In this document: piece after piece, positions 1 to 11,568 of the stretch
Layout: the number at the start of each line of letters is the position of its first letter
Position numbering within the stretch: the first letter of the stretch is position 1
Assembly: GCF_032062135.1 (NCBI RefSeq)
Contig: NC_092858.1
Span: forward strand, 122,624,758 to 122,688,757
Origin: Pyxicephalus adspersus
Lineage: Eukaryota; Chordata; Amphibia; Anura; Pyxicephalidae
Direction of reading: 5' to 3'
DNA: 64,000 bases
Notes under the pieces: model-generated
Told to the model about the DNA's origin: nothing
The model's input: only the letters and a program-made list of their open reading frames with translations
The model's database searches: none
Position numbers and translations under genes: made by a program

Positions 1-2060
1 CTTTTGGTACAGAAATCTAGACCTCAGTGTAACGCCCAGGTGGTTAAATGTGGGGGAATTCTTTGAAATAATATTCAGGTCTTCAGAACACCCCTTCTCT
101 AAGTCCGATATTCACAACTCACAGTACATTAGCGCAGTGATCAGTGGGAAGAATTCTTCTTACATAGCTGGCCAGTGGGAAAAAATCTATCACTACACTA
201 TGACAAGTTGCTTATTGCTCAAGGAACTTCTGGAGGAACCCTTGTTGAGAAGCACTGCTCTAAAATAGGGATCATTATAAGTAACTTTAAAAACATAAAA
301 ATGTTTATTGTATATCTCTTGTATAATATTTTGTACCTTTCCTATCATGTTTTCCTATGACCTTTATTGCTTAGACATAGCAGAAAACCAATCTTGCATT
401 GGCCATCAACCTAAAATGTTTTAAATGTAAGGTGCACAGGCACATTGGAACTTGTGCTACTCAATTATTGATTACATAAAAAATGTAATATATCAGCAAA
501 CAAGTGCACAAGGCTCACTTGTCTTCTACTTATTGTTGGCATTCAGTACTACCTGATAACTGGGACAAGTAAGAAACACTAAGCCAACAAAATCAGTATA
601 CAGTGATGCTCTAAAATGCTGCTATAAGTGCAAAATGAAGCATGTTCACAGTATATATGGTAATGTGTGTTACACCGTGCCACATTTAGGGGTTTAATTA
701 GTAAAGGGTTGTTCATATACCAAAGGGAATTATCCCCTAGCAAGGGGTATTTCACGAAAATTAGTAAATGAGATGAATCTCTGATGACTTCACAACCCAA
801 TCAAAATATTCAGATAACAAATATTCAATTGTCACATTCTATCTGAATAAAGATATCCAAATCTGTTTCTAGTATATGTGATGTTTTGTATTTTCCTATT
901 TAAGAGCCCTGGCAAACCAGGATCACTATGAAAAAAGAATATGATATTCACAAAGGGTTTATTCAAGGGGACTTGTCTGATTTTACTCTACTAATAACAT
1001 AAATGCACACTTTATTGAATAAGTTTATTTTATCAATTTTATCAACCAAAGTATTGGTAGCATTTTTTTTTCTTTTAGATTTTTGTAGTGATTCTTTCCT
1101 ATTACTACTCATAATAAATTGTATGTTTTAGAGCTCTGCTTTCTCCTTTTCCCTTCCTATATGGATTTATATACACATAAATTATAGTAACCTTCTGTCA
1201 CAGGCTGCTTCTGATCAAGAAGGTTGTAAATGCTCCATAAATAGTGCAAAAATAACCGTACAAGCACAGGGCCAGGACTGTATATCAAATCAAGCAGATA
1301 GAAAACTGGTAGTGGAATTTAAAAAAGAAAAAACAATGATTGTAGCTCACACAGCCAGAACCAGATTTATCCAATACTAGACAGCGCCAGCAGCTCTGCA
1401 GTCTAGAACATTATTTTCCTGTACAAGAGGTCAATTCACTTGTATATTTATAATAGTAAACAGAACGTGCCTTGGTGATTACATCGGGTTGTGCTTCTGA
1501 AATATGTGATAATGTATAAACATATATAGTTTCATGGTCGAGTTACGGAGACACATACATAAACTATAAATAAAAATAATTGTTCAAAAGAACTTGATGT
1601 TGCAAAAAAGAACTAAACTACAAGTCAAACATATATCAGCTGGGCACATTAGGAAATGGATAGACCTTCGGATGGAGGAAAATATGAATCAGGAGCACAG
1701 GAGACTACCTATTCCATTTTTTTTTGTAATAAAGTGAACCTAAACTCAAGAAACAAAATGTCGCCAGGAGGGAGTACTAAATGACAAGTTATGCAAGGTT
1801 TCTTTTGTCGAAAAATGTATAAAGTGAGGGATGATGCTAAACCCACTTAAAAACCATAAAAATAAAAAATGATCCCTTAAGGATCCCCTAAAACCATTAG
1901 CATATGTATACATGCATTTGTAAACCAATCAATAATTTTGATGACAGAAGTCATTATTAACATTTGCAACTTTAATCAAAATAATACTTGATAATTCTGC
2001 ATCTTTATGCATGAACATCCTGCTATAGGGCGACAGCGCTTTGTACTTGTCTCATGTTCT
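1..2060. other. AT-rich stretch without recognised features
   Basis: I see no gene, recognised repeat or RNA here. The short open frames (the longest are 60-73 codons) lack exon signals and are of the length expected by chance in AT-rich DNA. Confidence 0.6.
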
Positions 2061-2140
2061 GTCCTTGGCTCTCCAAGGCAGGAGAGGATACATTTTCATC
2101 AGTGAAGCTGGGCGATCCAGCAAACCTGGAATATATTTCT
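2061..2140 (+). repeat. Partial copy of the ~225-bp palindromic repeat (left half)
   Basis: The segment carries the left half of the window's commonest repeat: 'ctctccaaggc', then a 'catcagtgaagctggg' block and 'gatccagcaaacctggaat'. The right half is absent, so this is a truncated copy. Compare the full copy at 5498-5727. The family looks like a non-autonomous foldback or MITE-type element with no coding capacity. Confidence 0.7.
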
Positions 2141-2404
2141 TCACATAATTTCCATTCAGACCTTCTCCAGTGCTTATAGGAAATTAAAAAAAAAAAAACA
2201 CTGTTGGTATTACACCTTCATTTTCACCTTCACCTTCATGAAACGTGTTACTCACTGTTGTAAATTGCCCTTCCTGAACACATCAAAAACTGGATATACC
2301 ATGAACTAGCCATTTTCAATGGATGGTTAGACCTCTCATTTGACGGTTACTGGAAAATATTTTGCCAATGCTACTTGGCAATTTTAGCAGCACAACGTTA
2401 TTTT

Positions 2405-2687
2405 ATTATTTTAGTGTTTGTAGGAGTGTCATTCTGACCACGGATGTAAGAGGGAGCATTATTTCCACAGATCTCCAATAATCTTATATGAATTTCTTAT
2501 ATACATTGAACATCAATATAAGGGAGGCACTAATCACCAATGTAAGGGGGGGCATTCTTTCCATTGAAAACCTATAGAAAAGCCTTTTTTACTGACTTAT
2601 GATGGGTTCCATGGGGTTTACCAAGGCCTAAAAATTGTTTTAAGGGGTTCTCAGGTTCTCAAAAACAAAGATGCGAGAAAGGCTGCC
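2405..2687 (-). repeat. Dispersed repeat, 'ttctcaaccagggttcc'-type family, minus orientation
   Basis: Read on the minus strand, this opens near 2687 with a degenerate form of the family's start, then runs through 'aaccccttaaaac' and 'aaccccatggaaccc'. It continues into several short, imperfectly repeated units of the type 'gccccccttacattggtgat' (around 2440-2560). The same layout is found at 22119-22395, 24730-24862, 34367-34520 and 59078-59262. It is probably a non-autonomous DNA transposon with an internal minisatellite. The superfamily is not established here. Confidence 0.55.
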
Positions 2688-5497
2688 ATTGACTATAGTC
2701 TACTATTCTGGGACCTTCCTTCAATATACAACTGTCTTTTGTTTAATCAAAATCCTTCTTTGTCACCTAAATACATTGCAAAGGTTGCTTCTCTTCCAGA
2801 TGTTTGAGCTGATTTACTAAAGTTGTTAAGAATCTTTACCAAACAAATTAAGTAAATATTCACTTTAATAATCTAGTGATATGAAAATCAAACTCCTGTT
2901 TACTTAAAATACCCAATCATGTGCAAATGAAATAAGTAATCAGGAAGATGTTTTTCACATAACTGGATAATACAACAGAATAAGCACACAATTAATTGAA
3001 GATTTTTAACTCGTTCAGTAAATCAGCCTCAATATGGTAGAAAGTTTACTTGTAAAACCTGACTTATTTCCTAGTCTGCAGGTCCCTGGAAGGGTTTGTA
3101 TCCACTTTAATTATGTTATCTTCTAATTGATCACCACTGATTTTTTTTAGAACTAAACCTCATGGGAATCTATTTATAAAGCAGTAAATCTGACATTCAC
3201 TAAAACATTTCTTGTTGGAGAACCTTCCAGCTCCATGTGTTTCAATGGCAGTAATTCATTCTTAACCAGGGAATGTTTAGTGAATGTACGATTTATTTCT
3301 TTTAAAATTAACATTATTGCATTTTAATTATGTGTAAGGGATAAGAGAATCTGTGCAGCTTTGGCTCTGCAAGATATTCACAATATATTGTGAAATTCTT
3401 CAAAACCCAGACTCAACGCCAAACCAATGTTAAAGTCTTTAGAAGGCTATTCAAGTTGTTTTTTTGGCCATTTTTAGGGCTAAAGCTAGACTTACACTGA
3501 TGGTGAGATTGCAGTGCATTTACCGCTTCCTCATACCAGGAACTGCTGCCTCTTGAGAGACCCTACATGGTAGCTTCATAGGGAATAAATAGGGGTGGCA
3601 GTGAGCGGTACTATAACTGCTCATAGACGCCAGCTGTAAAATCTGCACATGCTGGTTCTTTAAGAAGGGGATGGAGAGCTAGACCTCACTATTCAAGATA
3701 TTTACCTTTTTTTTATACTGTACAGCAGGGGGACTGTCTTTCAAACTTTTTAATATTCCCAGGAATTCATGTCAGTCTCACAATTCACTGATTTAAACCC
3801 ATATCATTCACAATGGAGGATGCATGTCCGACTACTGATGCTAAATGACAGATTCACCTGTCTGTGATATTAACACACAGATCACCTGGGATTCCCTGCA
3901 ATATGGGATGCCAAGTAAACCAGTACCATCTCCTACAGTCTCCCTACAATTCTCTACCACAAAATGAAGTGCTATGATCTAAAATAAATGACTATGGGTA
4001 GAGATGAGGGTAGAGACTCTATCCCTCTACACATGTTTATTAGGGGAACAGTTGGTTACCGTGTCTTTCAGCCTGTGACAGTAAAATGAAATGAACAGCA
4101 GGTGGAAGAGTTTTCCCCTATTTATTCTGTTGCCCCCTCCTATCAGCATATGTGCATGAAGCTTAGTTCAATTGGCTTCCAGTTCTGGGCCTCCCTATCC
4201 CAGACTGAGCAATATTACAGACGGGATTATATTAGGATGTTATAAAGCCAGATTTAAGTACTAGTTGCATTTAGAATTAATTTTTTTAATGAAAACATAA
4301 CTACAATAATTGATGTTTTGTTACATCTGAATAAAGTTCATCATTAAAAATCCCCACACTTGCACTTTGTCATTTACAATCTTCAGTTCTTAGCCGTTAC
4401 CATTAGGTCTGACCATCCGTAATCTATATTTTTTAAATATTTCACCATTGGGCTAGCGTCTGATAATCCATACCCATTGAACTTTTGTAAGCATTTGTGC
4501 ACTTCCCTTTTTTTTATTTTCTTGTTTACTGAATGCAGTGAAAGGCATGTACTCACATTATAAATTTCATTCTTTACCCAATGTAGTAAACTGCATTAAA
4601 TTACATTGAGAAGTCCTTATTCTACTTGACAGCTTTGTGGGGACTTTAAAGAAAGAGGATATGAAACCATACAGAGTGCTGTCAAAGCCCTTAACTGCTT
4701 GCCTATGTATAAAATAACACCTAGTGGCACATTCATAACATAGCTCTCATGGTTTTTATTTAACATCACAGCATACAAATCTTTATATAAAGTGAAGGTA
4801 AATGAGATTGGCAGTTAACACAAATTTGAACATTGTGTATACATAAAAAGACTGATTGCTTCAAATCATCTTTTGCTTACGTTCTTTTTTTTTTTCTTTT
4901 TTTTTTTATGTTTAATTCCTGGAAGGATTGATGATTTCATACAATAAATCATGAATAAATAATGATCATGTATTGTTTACATTCCGCAAATTAGTACAAT
5001 TGGTTTTTGATAGAGAAAGAATACCCCAAAAATTACCTATGATTACCCAACTACATAATAGGAAAAAAATGTCTATATTTTAATACATGAGACTGTAATT
5101 TGTTTACTTGACAATGGGGTTCTCAGCTACCTCCGGCAAAAGGTCACATGATTTCAGCCAAATGTGTCTGGCATTTAGGTAGAGCGGACCATTCAGACAT
5201 GATCAGTGGTCAAATAGCATACATTCAATTATTGAAATTAGATTTTACTGTGAGTCACAGTAAATGTTTGAGTTCAAGTCAAAAATTAAAATCCTGAACC
5301 AATTTTTTCCTTCACTAGTTGTTTCCACCTGGTTTCCATGTGTGTCAAAGACTTTACCTGTTAGAGAGACACTGTCATTGTGATGCTTTGACTCCAGTAC
5401 TCAATTTTTAACAAAGAACAAATATAGAGATAATCCATTTTGACACTCAATTAGGCAAATCTTGTTCTGGGTTAATTTGGACACAGCCAAGCATATT
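2688..5497. other. AT-rich stretch, nothing certain
   Basis: No gene or clear element is recognised. Around 3480-3680 the composition is more balanced ('gcagtgcatttaccgcttcctcatacc' and following), and it may be an unidentified old repeat. A T-rich tract lies at about 4880-4910. Confidence 0.5.
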
Positions 5498-5727
5498 GGT
5501 CCTGGTTTATTTTTTTAAAGCTCTCCAAGGCTGGGGAGGATAACATTTCATCAGTGAACCTGGGTGATCCAGCAAACCTGGAATGGATCTGGTCCAGGAT
5601 TCAAAACATTTCCTAGAAAATAGCAAATTACTCTGAAGAAATCCTATCCAGGTTTGCTGGATCACCCAGGTTCACCGATGAAAGTGTATCTTCTCCAGCC
5701 TTGGGAAGCTTTATTAAATCAAGCCCA
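5498..5727. repeat. Palindromic MITE-like repeat, full copy
   Basis: The left arm ('aaagctctccaaggctgg...catcagtgaacctgggtgatcc') is repeated as its reverse complement in the right arm ('ggatcacccaggttcaccgatgaaag...ccttgggaagcttt'). The arms flank a short AT-rich centre around 5610-5640. The whole unit is a ~230-bp near-palindrome that could fold into one long hairpin. No open frame is present, so mobilisation in trans is inferred. Full or partial copies in the window are at 2061, 10390, 14975, 15187, 45485, 50028, 58783 and 62401. Confidence 0.85.
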
Positions 5728-6529
5728 ATGCATTTTTTAGGGAGTACTGTGAAGTCGGACCATATACTCTTGCCATGATAGGGTCACTTTAAAGCCTAGA
5801 GTGCACTAATGGAATTGCAAGGGTAGAATATGTGACTTTAGGAGCAGAGGGTAATAAATATGGGTAAAATCTTTCTGTTATATTTATAAAATCCCATCTA
5901 CCCTGCTGTGAAATTGTACATTAAGCTACAGTCACTGGCTAATAAAGAGTGTTGTCAGCTCAGAAAGCAAAGGTTGTTGATGGGTTCTTTAAATCAAGCC
6001 TTTATGTATGCTATTAAATGAAACGTATTTAAAGTGGCTCATTAATTTGGATTGATTTTTTTATTTGCATTTTATGCACTGTCCCTATTACAATTCAGAT
6101 AAATAGATTGTAAAAAATAAAGTAAAACAATTAATCTCACCATATGGCTAATACAGCTAAGAGTCACACATAGTATATGTAACAAATGTCATAGTGATAT
6201 ATTAACAGCACTATATCCAAATTAAAATGAACCTGATTTGTATGGACTGAGCAAGTAGCAGATTTTTTCTAGATTGCAATGATTTTATTAGCCTTTCTGC
6301 ATTTCCTTATCTCCCTAATTCACATCAACAGTCCATGAAAACTCAGAAAAGACAAAATTTGCTAGGGCTTATGTTGAGTTTCTGCTGTCAACACATGAGC
6401 ATGCTTCGGCCTGGTAAATGGCTGCTTGGGAACTGAACCCACCACATAATTCCTCTGTAAACTGAAAATATCTCAATTTCCCCCTCCAGTAAACTGTAGG
6501 TTGAGCAAAGGCAGACCAATTTGAAGATC
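5728..6529. other. AT-rich stretch without recognised features
   Basis: No element is recognised with certainty. Minus-strand frames at 6369-6590 run into the retroposon fragment that follows and are not considered genes. Confidence 0.5.
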
Positions 6530-6785
6530 TGTTCTGCAGGTTCTCCGTGTGTCTCCGGGTACTCCCGTTCCTCCCACATCCCAAAAACATGCAGTGAGGT
6601 TAATTGGCTGCCCTCAAAAAATAGACCTTAGACTACATTAATGAAATATGACTACTCTAATGGTAGGGCCATTAGATTGTGAGCTCCTTCGACAGTTAGT
6701 GACATGACTATGGACTTTGTAGAGCGCTGTGTAATATGATGGCGCTATATAAATACTGTGTAATAATTATAATAATAACAATAAT
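6530..6785 (+). mobile_element. L2/CR1-like retroposon 3' end fragment
   Basis: The segment contains 'tctccgggtactcc', 'cctcccacatcccaaaaacatgcag', 'aggttaattggct', 'attagattgtgagctcctt' and 'agcgctgtgtaatatgatgg', ending in 'ggcgctatataaatactgtgtaataat' and an (AAT)-rich tail. This order is what I recall for the 3' end of a widespread fish/amphibian non-LTR retrotransposon or a SINE derived from it. The simple-repeat tail fits the L2/CR1 type of 3' end. No reverse-transcriptase coding is present, so this is a 5'-truncated copy. The class assignment is from memory. Confidence 0.7.
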
Positions 6786-6961
6786 CTGTTTGGCAGCCAT
6801 GGCTACCTCTGTAATTATCGTGAAGAGTGAGCATAGCCACCCAGTAAATAGACGTTTGTGATTTGCATGATTACCAAGTAAAATACAGGGAAAAAAGAAG
6901 CAAATTTAAGGATTGGTGGGCTGCAACACATCACATTTTTGTGTTAGGGTCTGGATATAAG

Positions 6962-7270
6962 TTAAAGTGGACCTAAAGGGAAAAAACAAAAAGTCAATAA
7001 GAAGAGGTAGAGGCTATTGGCAAAGGACATATACCAAAAAAGAAAGTTTTGCCCCCTGGCAAATTTTCACTGCACATGAACCATGCAGCATAAACCTCAG
7101 CTCCTGTTGTGGCACCACTACATATAGAGTCAACGGCCGGGGACAATGTTACATCATCAGTTGCTGTCTAATGGTTAGATTGGACATGGTTTGCCATAGA
7201 CAACAGGTAAGTCTGTGCCATAACTGATAAGTATACATAAGCTCACCTACAACAATGAGTTCAGTTCCTT
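6962..7270 (+). mobile_element. TTAA-type non-autonomous element, decayed copy 1
   Basis: It starts with TTAA followed by 'agtggacctaaagg', which matches the terminal repeat of the better-preserved element at 23371-23901. It ends near 'gagttcagttcc', a degraded form of the opposite terminus, before a T-run. The interior shares 'acaggtaagtct' and 'aagctcacc' with the copy at 7438-7750. The 86-codon frame at 6967-7227 falls wholly inside and is not a gene. Confidence 0.55.
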
Positions 7271-7437
7271 TTTTTTTTTTGTCTGTAGTTTAAGATGGTC
7301 ACAACTTCTTCCACTGCAAGATTGGGACACAGCTAAGGATAGCAGATGATACTATACATTCATTTTCATTTTCCTAAAGATGGTAGCTGAACTCTTCAGT
7401 TCAATTTATAAAATAATTTATGCCAATGCTGTACCAG

Positions 7438-7750
7438 TTAGGTGGATCTAAACTAAAAAAAAGGTAGAGCTAAATGAGAGGTAGAGGTAGAGGTAGAGCT
7501 AAATGACAAAAAAATTCCTGTCTCTGGGTGGCATTTTGTTTTAGCTTAACACTATAGAGTGCATGGGCCATGTGGTATAGAGCTTGACATTGCCCTCCAA
7601 GGACACAGCGATGACAGGATCCTGGACCAAGACGGGTTCCCACAGGTAAGTCTTTACCATATTTGGCCACTTTGCTGTGCATACAGCATTATTAAGGCAT
7701 ACATGATTAAGGCAAAAGCTCACCACCCAACGAGTACAGTTCTGCTTTAA
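7438..7750 (+). mobile_element. TTAA-type non-autonomous element, decayed copy 2
   Basis: The left end 'ttaggtggatctaaact' and right end 'acagttctgctttaa' form imperfect terminal inverted repeats, and the right end keeps TTAA (7747-7750). A small minisatellite of 'gaggtag' and 'agctaaatga' units lies near the left end (7462-7507). The interior matches the neighbouring copy at 6962-7270, so two members of one family sit within 800 bp. Overlapping frames on both strands (7470-7750) are shadows of the repeat. Confidence 0.6.
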
Positions 7751-8340
7751 AAGGTTTTTCCATTTTCCCTTAAGCCACCTATGTTACAGTTAAGCAAAGC
7801 TAATCTGATCGGAATCCCTGGTCCAAAGAAAAAGCACCAATCAAGCATCATCAAATGCTGTAAAATAGACAAAAGTGAAGTATAATTCCTATTAGCACAA
7901 TCATGCACTTTACACATGTATTTTCACATTTAACAGAATATTTTTGAATCTAATATAATACCCTGCTTTTCCAGTACATTTCTATTTTAGACATTCAAAA
8001 TAAGCTAGCTGACTACAGTAGTGGGAACAAAACACCTACATTGCAACTGTTTTACTGCATTTGGCACAAAGATTGGTAATGGCTGACAATAGGGTTTCTT
8101 TTTTTTCAGGGATTTTTGAGTTCTAGCTGCTAATGTTTGTCATGTTAGAATCATAGTAGCTGTGCCTCTTGTGTGACTCCCAGCCCCATACAGTGTAATG
8201 TACGCTTACTGATTACTGCTTACAAAAAAATGTTGCTATTATGATCTTCAACTACAATGTTTGTTAATTTCACATTTCCCATAGAGATTGTAGTGAGGCC
8301 GAGTGTGGCCTCATGCAGAAATGAAATACATAAATCTATG
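7751..8340. other. Stretch without recognised features
   Basis: I see no recognised gene or repeat here. Confidence 0.5.
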
Positions 8341-9180
8341 TACACATTTCCAGTCTCTTTTTTTATAACATGGTTTTAATCACTGCAAAGCTTGAGCAGA
8401 AGTACCGGTACAATTAGTCATTTCCCTTTAATGACTCTGCTTATACATTCATTTCAAAGCTCTGACACCTCTTTTCCTTTAAATGACTCTGTTGGGTGTA
8501 ACAGATCATGCAGTGGGAATTGACAGCATTGTGTAGGTGTACAGAGATCTCTGTTTCTCTTTCCTCTTTAATATTCTGCCAATTTTCTCATTGACAACAC
8601 TGAACCTGTGGTGAATTCCTAATCAGCGTTAAATTGTTGCAGTTAAGCAAAATCTAACTTCACACTCCAATAAAACTGTTTGCTGGGAATACAATTACAC
8701 ATAAAAGTTTGTTGTTGTTTTATTTTTTAATAAAGGCTCCGAATAGAACCATATTATCCCCTGGCTATCTTCTCGATTTCCTCTCTGCTATCGGCAGTAT
8801 TGTAAACAGAATTTACATATGCGAGAATAATGATTTGCCAGCATGGGCCACTTATTTTCTGCAAATTATGCATCAGATAAACATTATATTTTATCATCTG
8901 GAACAGCAAAAATCAGCTCAGACTGAAGTGTCAAATATTTTGCTCTACTGTTAAAATATACTTGAGATGCAACATCTGTGTCTATTACAAGAAAGGAACA
9001 TGCTTGGCTATTTATAAAACTGTATCGGGTGCCTTTTCAAGAAAGAAATGATTGGAGATCAACAGCTTTCTACCTCTTGAAATGATTCAACAATATATTT
9101 GTATGCACAATCACTAAAAATGCATTACATAAGTATCAAACTCAGAGCAAGGTCATCACATTTCCTGTTTTCATGTTTGG
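8341..9180. promoter_or_regulatory. Candidate conserved non-coding block (texture only)
   Basis: This ~840-bp block has mixed composition, no simple repeats and no similarity to the window's repeat families. It holds homeodomain/octamer-like words ('aaattatgcat', 'tctaatta'-like) and a paired 'tttcc-ctttaatgactctg' word at 8421-8439 and 8472-8491, with an AP-1-like half site (TGACTC). Such texture is typical of vertebrate enhancers, but without an alignment this is a guess. The 81-codon frame at 8709-8954 lacks splice context. Confidence 0.25.
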
Positions 9181-9599
9181 TTATAATGAATGAATTAGAT
9201 TGTGAAGGACATGTGTTCTTTAGGCAGTAGAAAATATGCTTTTGTTAGCACATTGCCATTACAAATTATGTGTTATTTTCAGTAGTGGCTATATTTGGTA
9301 CAATGTAGAGGCAAGTGTCTGGAGCTGTACCCTTTAGTGTTTTTGTACCTGGTCAAATATACCATTAAATGGGGACAAAAAACCTTTAGGGCAGTGAAAG
9401 TGCTAAACTAGATGAGTAGCAAATGGTGGCAAGAAAAAGCATGATTTGGAGTAAGATGGAGGAAATAATATATTATAGGTCATATTGGGCTGAGTTCATA
9501 TCCCTCTGAATGTCTTTTGTATGCATTGCCAATGTTCATTGTGTTTTTAATATATTTTCATGGATTCTGCATTTTTTATGTGATTTTTTTAGCCAATAA
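9181..9599. other. Stretch without recognised features
   Basis: I see nothing recognisable apart from short AT-rich words. Confidence 0.5.
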
Positions 9600-9720
9600 A
9601 ATTTGCGATTGTTAGGGTGGGGCCTGACAAGCTAAAAAGAGCTGAAACATGTTACATGCATTTTCAAAGGCATTAAAGAAAACTTAGAGATGGGTTGTCA
9701 TTAAAAATCAAAGGGGCAGG
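9600..9720 (+). repeat. Repeat fragment with GAAA-palindrome stem-loop motif
   Basis: The motif 'cctgacaagct', a 6-nt loop, 'agct', 'gaaacatgtt' forms a 4-bp stem (9630-9633 with 9640-9643), followed at once by GAAA and the palindrome ACATGT (9647-9652). A diverged motif of the same layout is at 29712-29746. I associate the wider sequence ('ggcattaaagaaaact' downstream) with a dispersed amphibian repeat from memory; its class is unknown to me. Confidence 0.45.
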
Positions 9721-10389
9721 GCTGATAACTTATGTAGTACCATTTACATTTCATATGAAGATCAAGCAGTTCAGTGATTATTGGAACAATTAGAATGTAA
9801 GAATGTTGACACATATAGTAGTACAATGTGCCAGCACAGTTAGTAACTTTGCCAAGGTTAGGGATTTAGACAGTGAAAACAATATTAAGTTACTGTTCAG
9901 AAAACAAGCTTACTACATAAGGAGGGAGGTATGGAGAAAGTTTTAAACTTGGCCAAAGTTCAGGATTAACAAAGAAGAGAGGGTTGTGCTGATTCTAATC
10001 ATTTATTAAAACAGCGGACAGTTGTGAAAGCATTAGAGAAACTGTCCCTGGATGGGGAGTGAGGATTGTTCAAATGAACATAAAAATATTTAACACAATA
10101 ACATATTAATAATATAATAATAACATCCTATATTTAAAAAGCACAACATTTGCATATAAACAGCATAAATGCCACAGAGATTTTTTAATTTAGTTTTTAA
10201 TTAATTTAATTGTAGAAAGCATGCAGGCATGTTCTTAGAAGATGACTCTAACATAACATGTTGTCCATTTGTATCTACACTGGACACAATACAATGAAAA
10301 TTCAATAAATAGATTGCTTGGGGATTGTTTTGACTATTTGTACCATAGTTAATCTCTGCTACAATTAGGTGTCCAATACCTGTTACCGT
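9721..10389. other. AT-rich stretch without recognised features
   Basis: No recognised element. AT-rich low-complexity runs lie around 10081-10210. Confidence 0.5.
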
Positions 10390-10613
10390 GGGCCTGATTT
10401 ATTAAAGCTCTACAAGTCTAGAGAGAATACACTTTTGTCAGTGAAGCTGGGTGATCCAGAAAACCTGGAATGGATCTGGTGTAGGTTTGAAATAATTTGC
10501 TAGCAGATAGCAAATAACTTTAAAGAAGGCCATTCCAGGTTTGCTGTATCACCCAGCTTTGCTAATGAAAGTGTATCCTGTCCAGCCTTGGAGAGCTTTA
10601 TTAAATAAGGTCC
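10390..10613. repeat. Palindromic MITE-like repeat, full copy
   Basis: It begins 'gggcctgatttattaaagctc' and ends with the reverse-complement form 'gagagctttattaaataaggtcc'. Inner arms 'gtgaagctgggtgatcc' and 'atcacccagctttgctaatg' are mirror images. The 64-codon frame overlapping its right arm is not a gene. Confidence 0.85.
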
Positions 10614-11084
10614 TGTATTCTAAGAGGTTAGACAGACTTGCCTACAACAATAGTTTGCTATTTGTGAACTGTTATGATAAGGAAATTGGTGTCCTGTCTG
10701 TCTCATCCTCAGAACAGTGCTTTAAGATTGTGTAGTACATCTTTTATTTAGGTTCCTTAATAATCAACTTCCAATTTGATATTTGCATAGAGAATTGAAG
10801 TCAAGGAGGATGCCAAGGATGCTGTAATATAATAATGGATTATTTAATATAATAATGGTTACGTAAACTGGGAAAAAATCACTGGCAAATTGGGCACTTC
10901 TCCCAGTAACAGACATTTTTTGTGACAAGAAAAATTACAAAATGGAAGTATAAATGTGGTACTAATTTCAACTGACCAAAATTCTCAACATGGATATTGG
11001 CCACCTTTTTATATTGTTGACCATCTTTGAGATCCTTAACTTAGATTGATTTACAAACTATTTACCAAATGGATTCTTATCATA
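10614..11084. other. Stretch without recognised features
   Basis: I see nothing recognisable. A short local duplication ('ataataatgg') is present near 10830-10860. Confidence 0.5.
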
Positions 11085-11086
11085 TA

Positions 11087-11566
11087 CAGGTAGTCCCAGG
11101 GTTAAGGTCATCTGACATACGGACTAGATATGAACCGGGCTTTTCTGCTTGCTCGTGTGCAGAACAGATGCTTGAAGGGGAGAAGGGGGGCAATTTGCAT
11201 GACAAGCAGAAGAAATCTTTTGCTAAACTCAGCTGAGTCTGTGGGTGATCTTAGGAATTGAGCTGATCTATAGCCTCTTGTAACTCTTTAATGTCCAAGA
11301 CAAGCTGTTTCTTTTTTGCATATCAAAGCAGTTTGCTACAGAAGTTAATGAATGTCTGGGCTCCATAAAGTTTTTTTTTTTGCTTTGTGATTAGCTCCCA
11401 GTGAGGATGCTATACAGCAACTGACACCATGCTGCCTAATAATATGTTGAGACAAACATCCTAATAGCATTTATTAAAATATAGTACCTGTTCCGACTTA
11501 CATACAAATTCAACTTCAAGAACAAACCCACAGTTCCTATCTCATATGTAACCCGAGGACAACCTG
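11087..11566. mobile_element. TA-flanked non-autonomous DNA transposon (~480 bp)
   Basis: The left terminus 'caggtagtcccagggtta' matches the reverse complement of the right terminus ('taacccgaggacaacctg') at 15 of 18 positions. The element is flanked by TA on both sides (11085-11086 and 11567-11568), as expected for Tc1/mariner-superfamily insertion. The interior contains no transposase frame, so it depends on an enzyme in trans if it was ever mobile. The right inner region ('gacttacatacaaattcaacttcaag') is a sequence I recognise from dispersed amphibian repeats. Confidence 0.75.
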
Positions 11567-11568
11567 TA

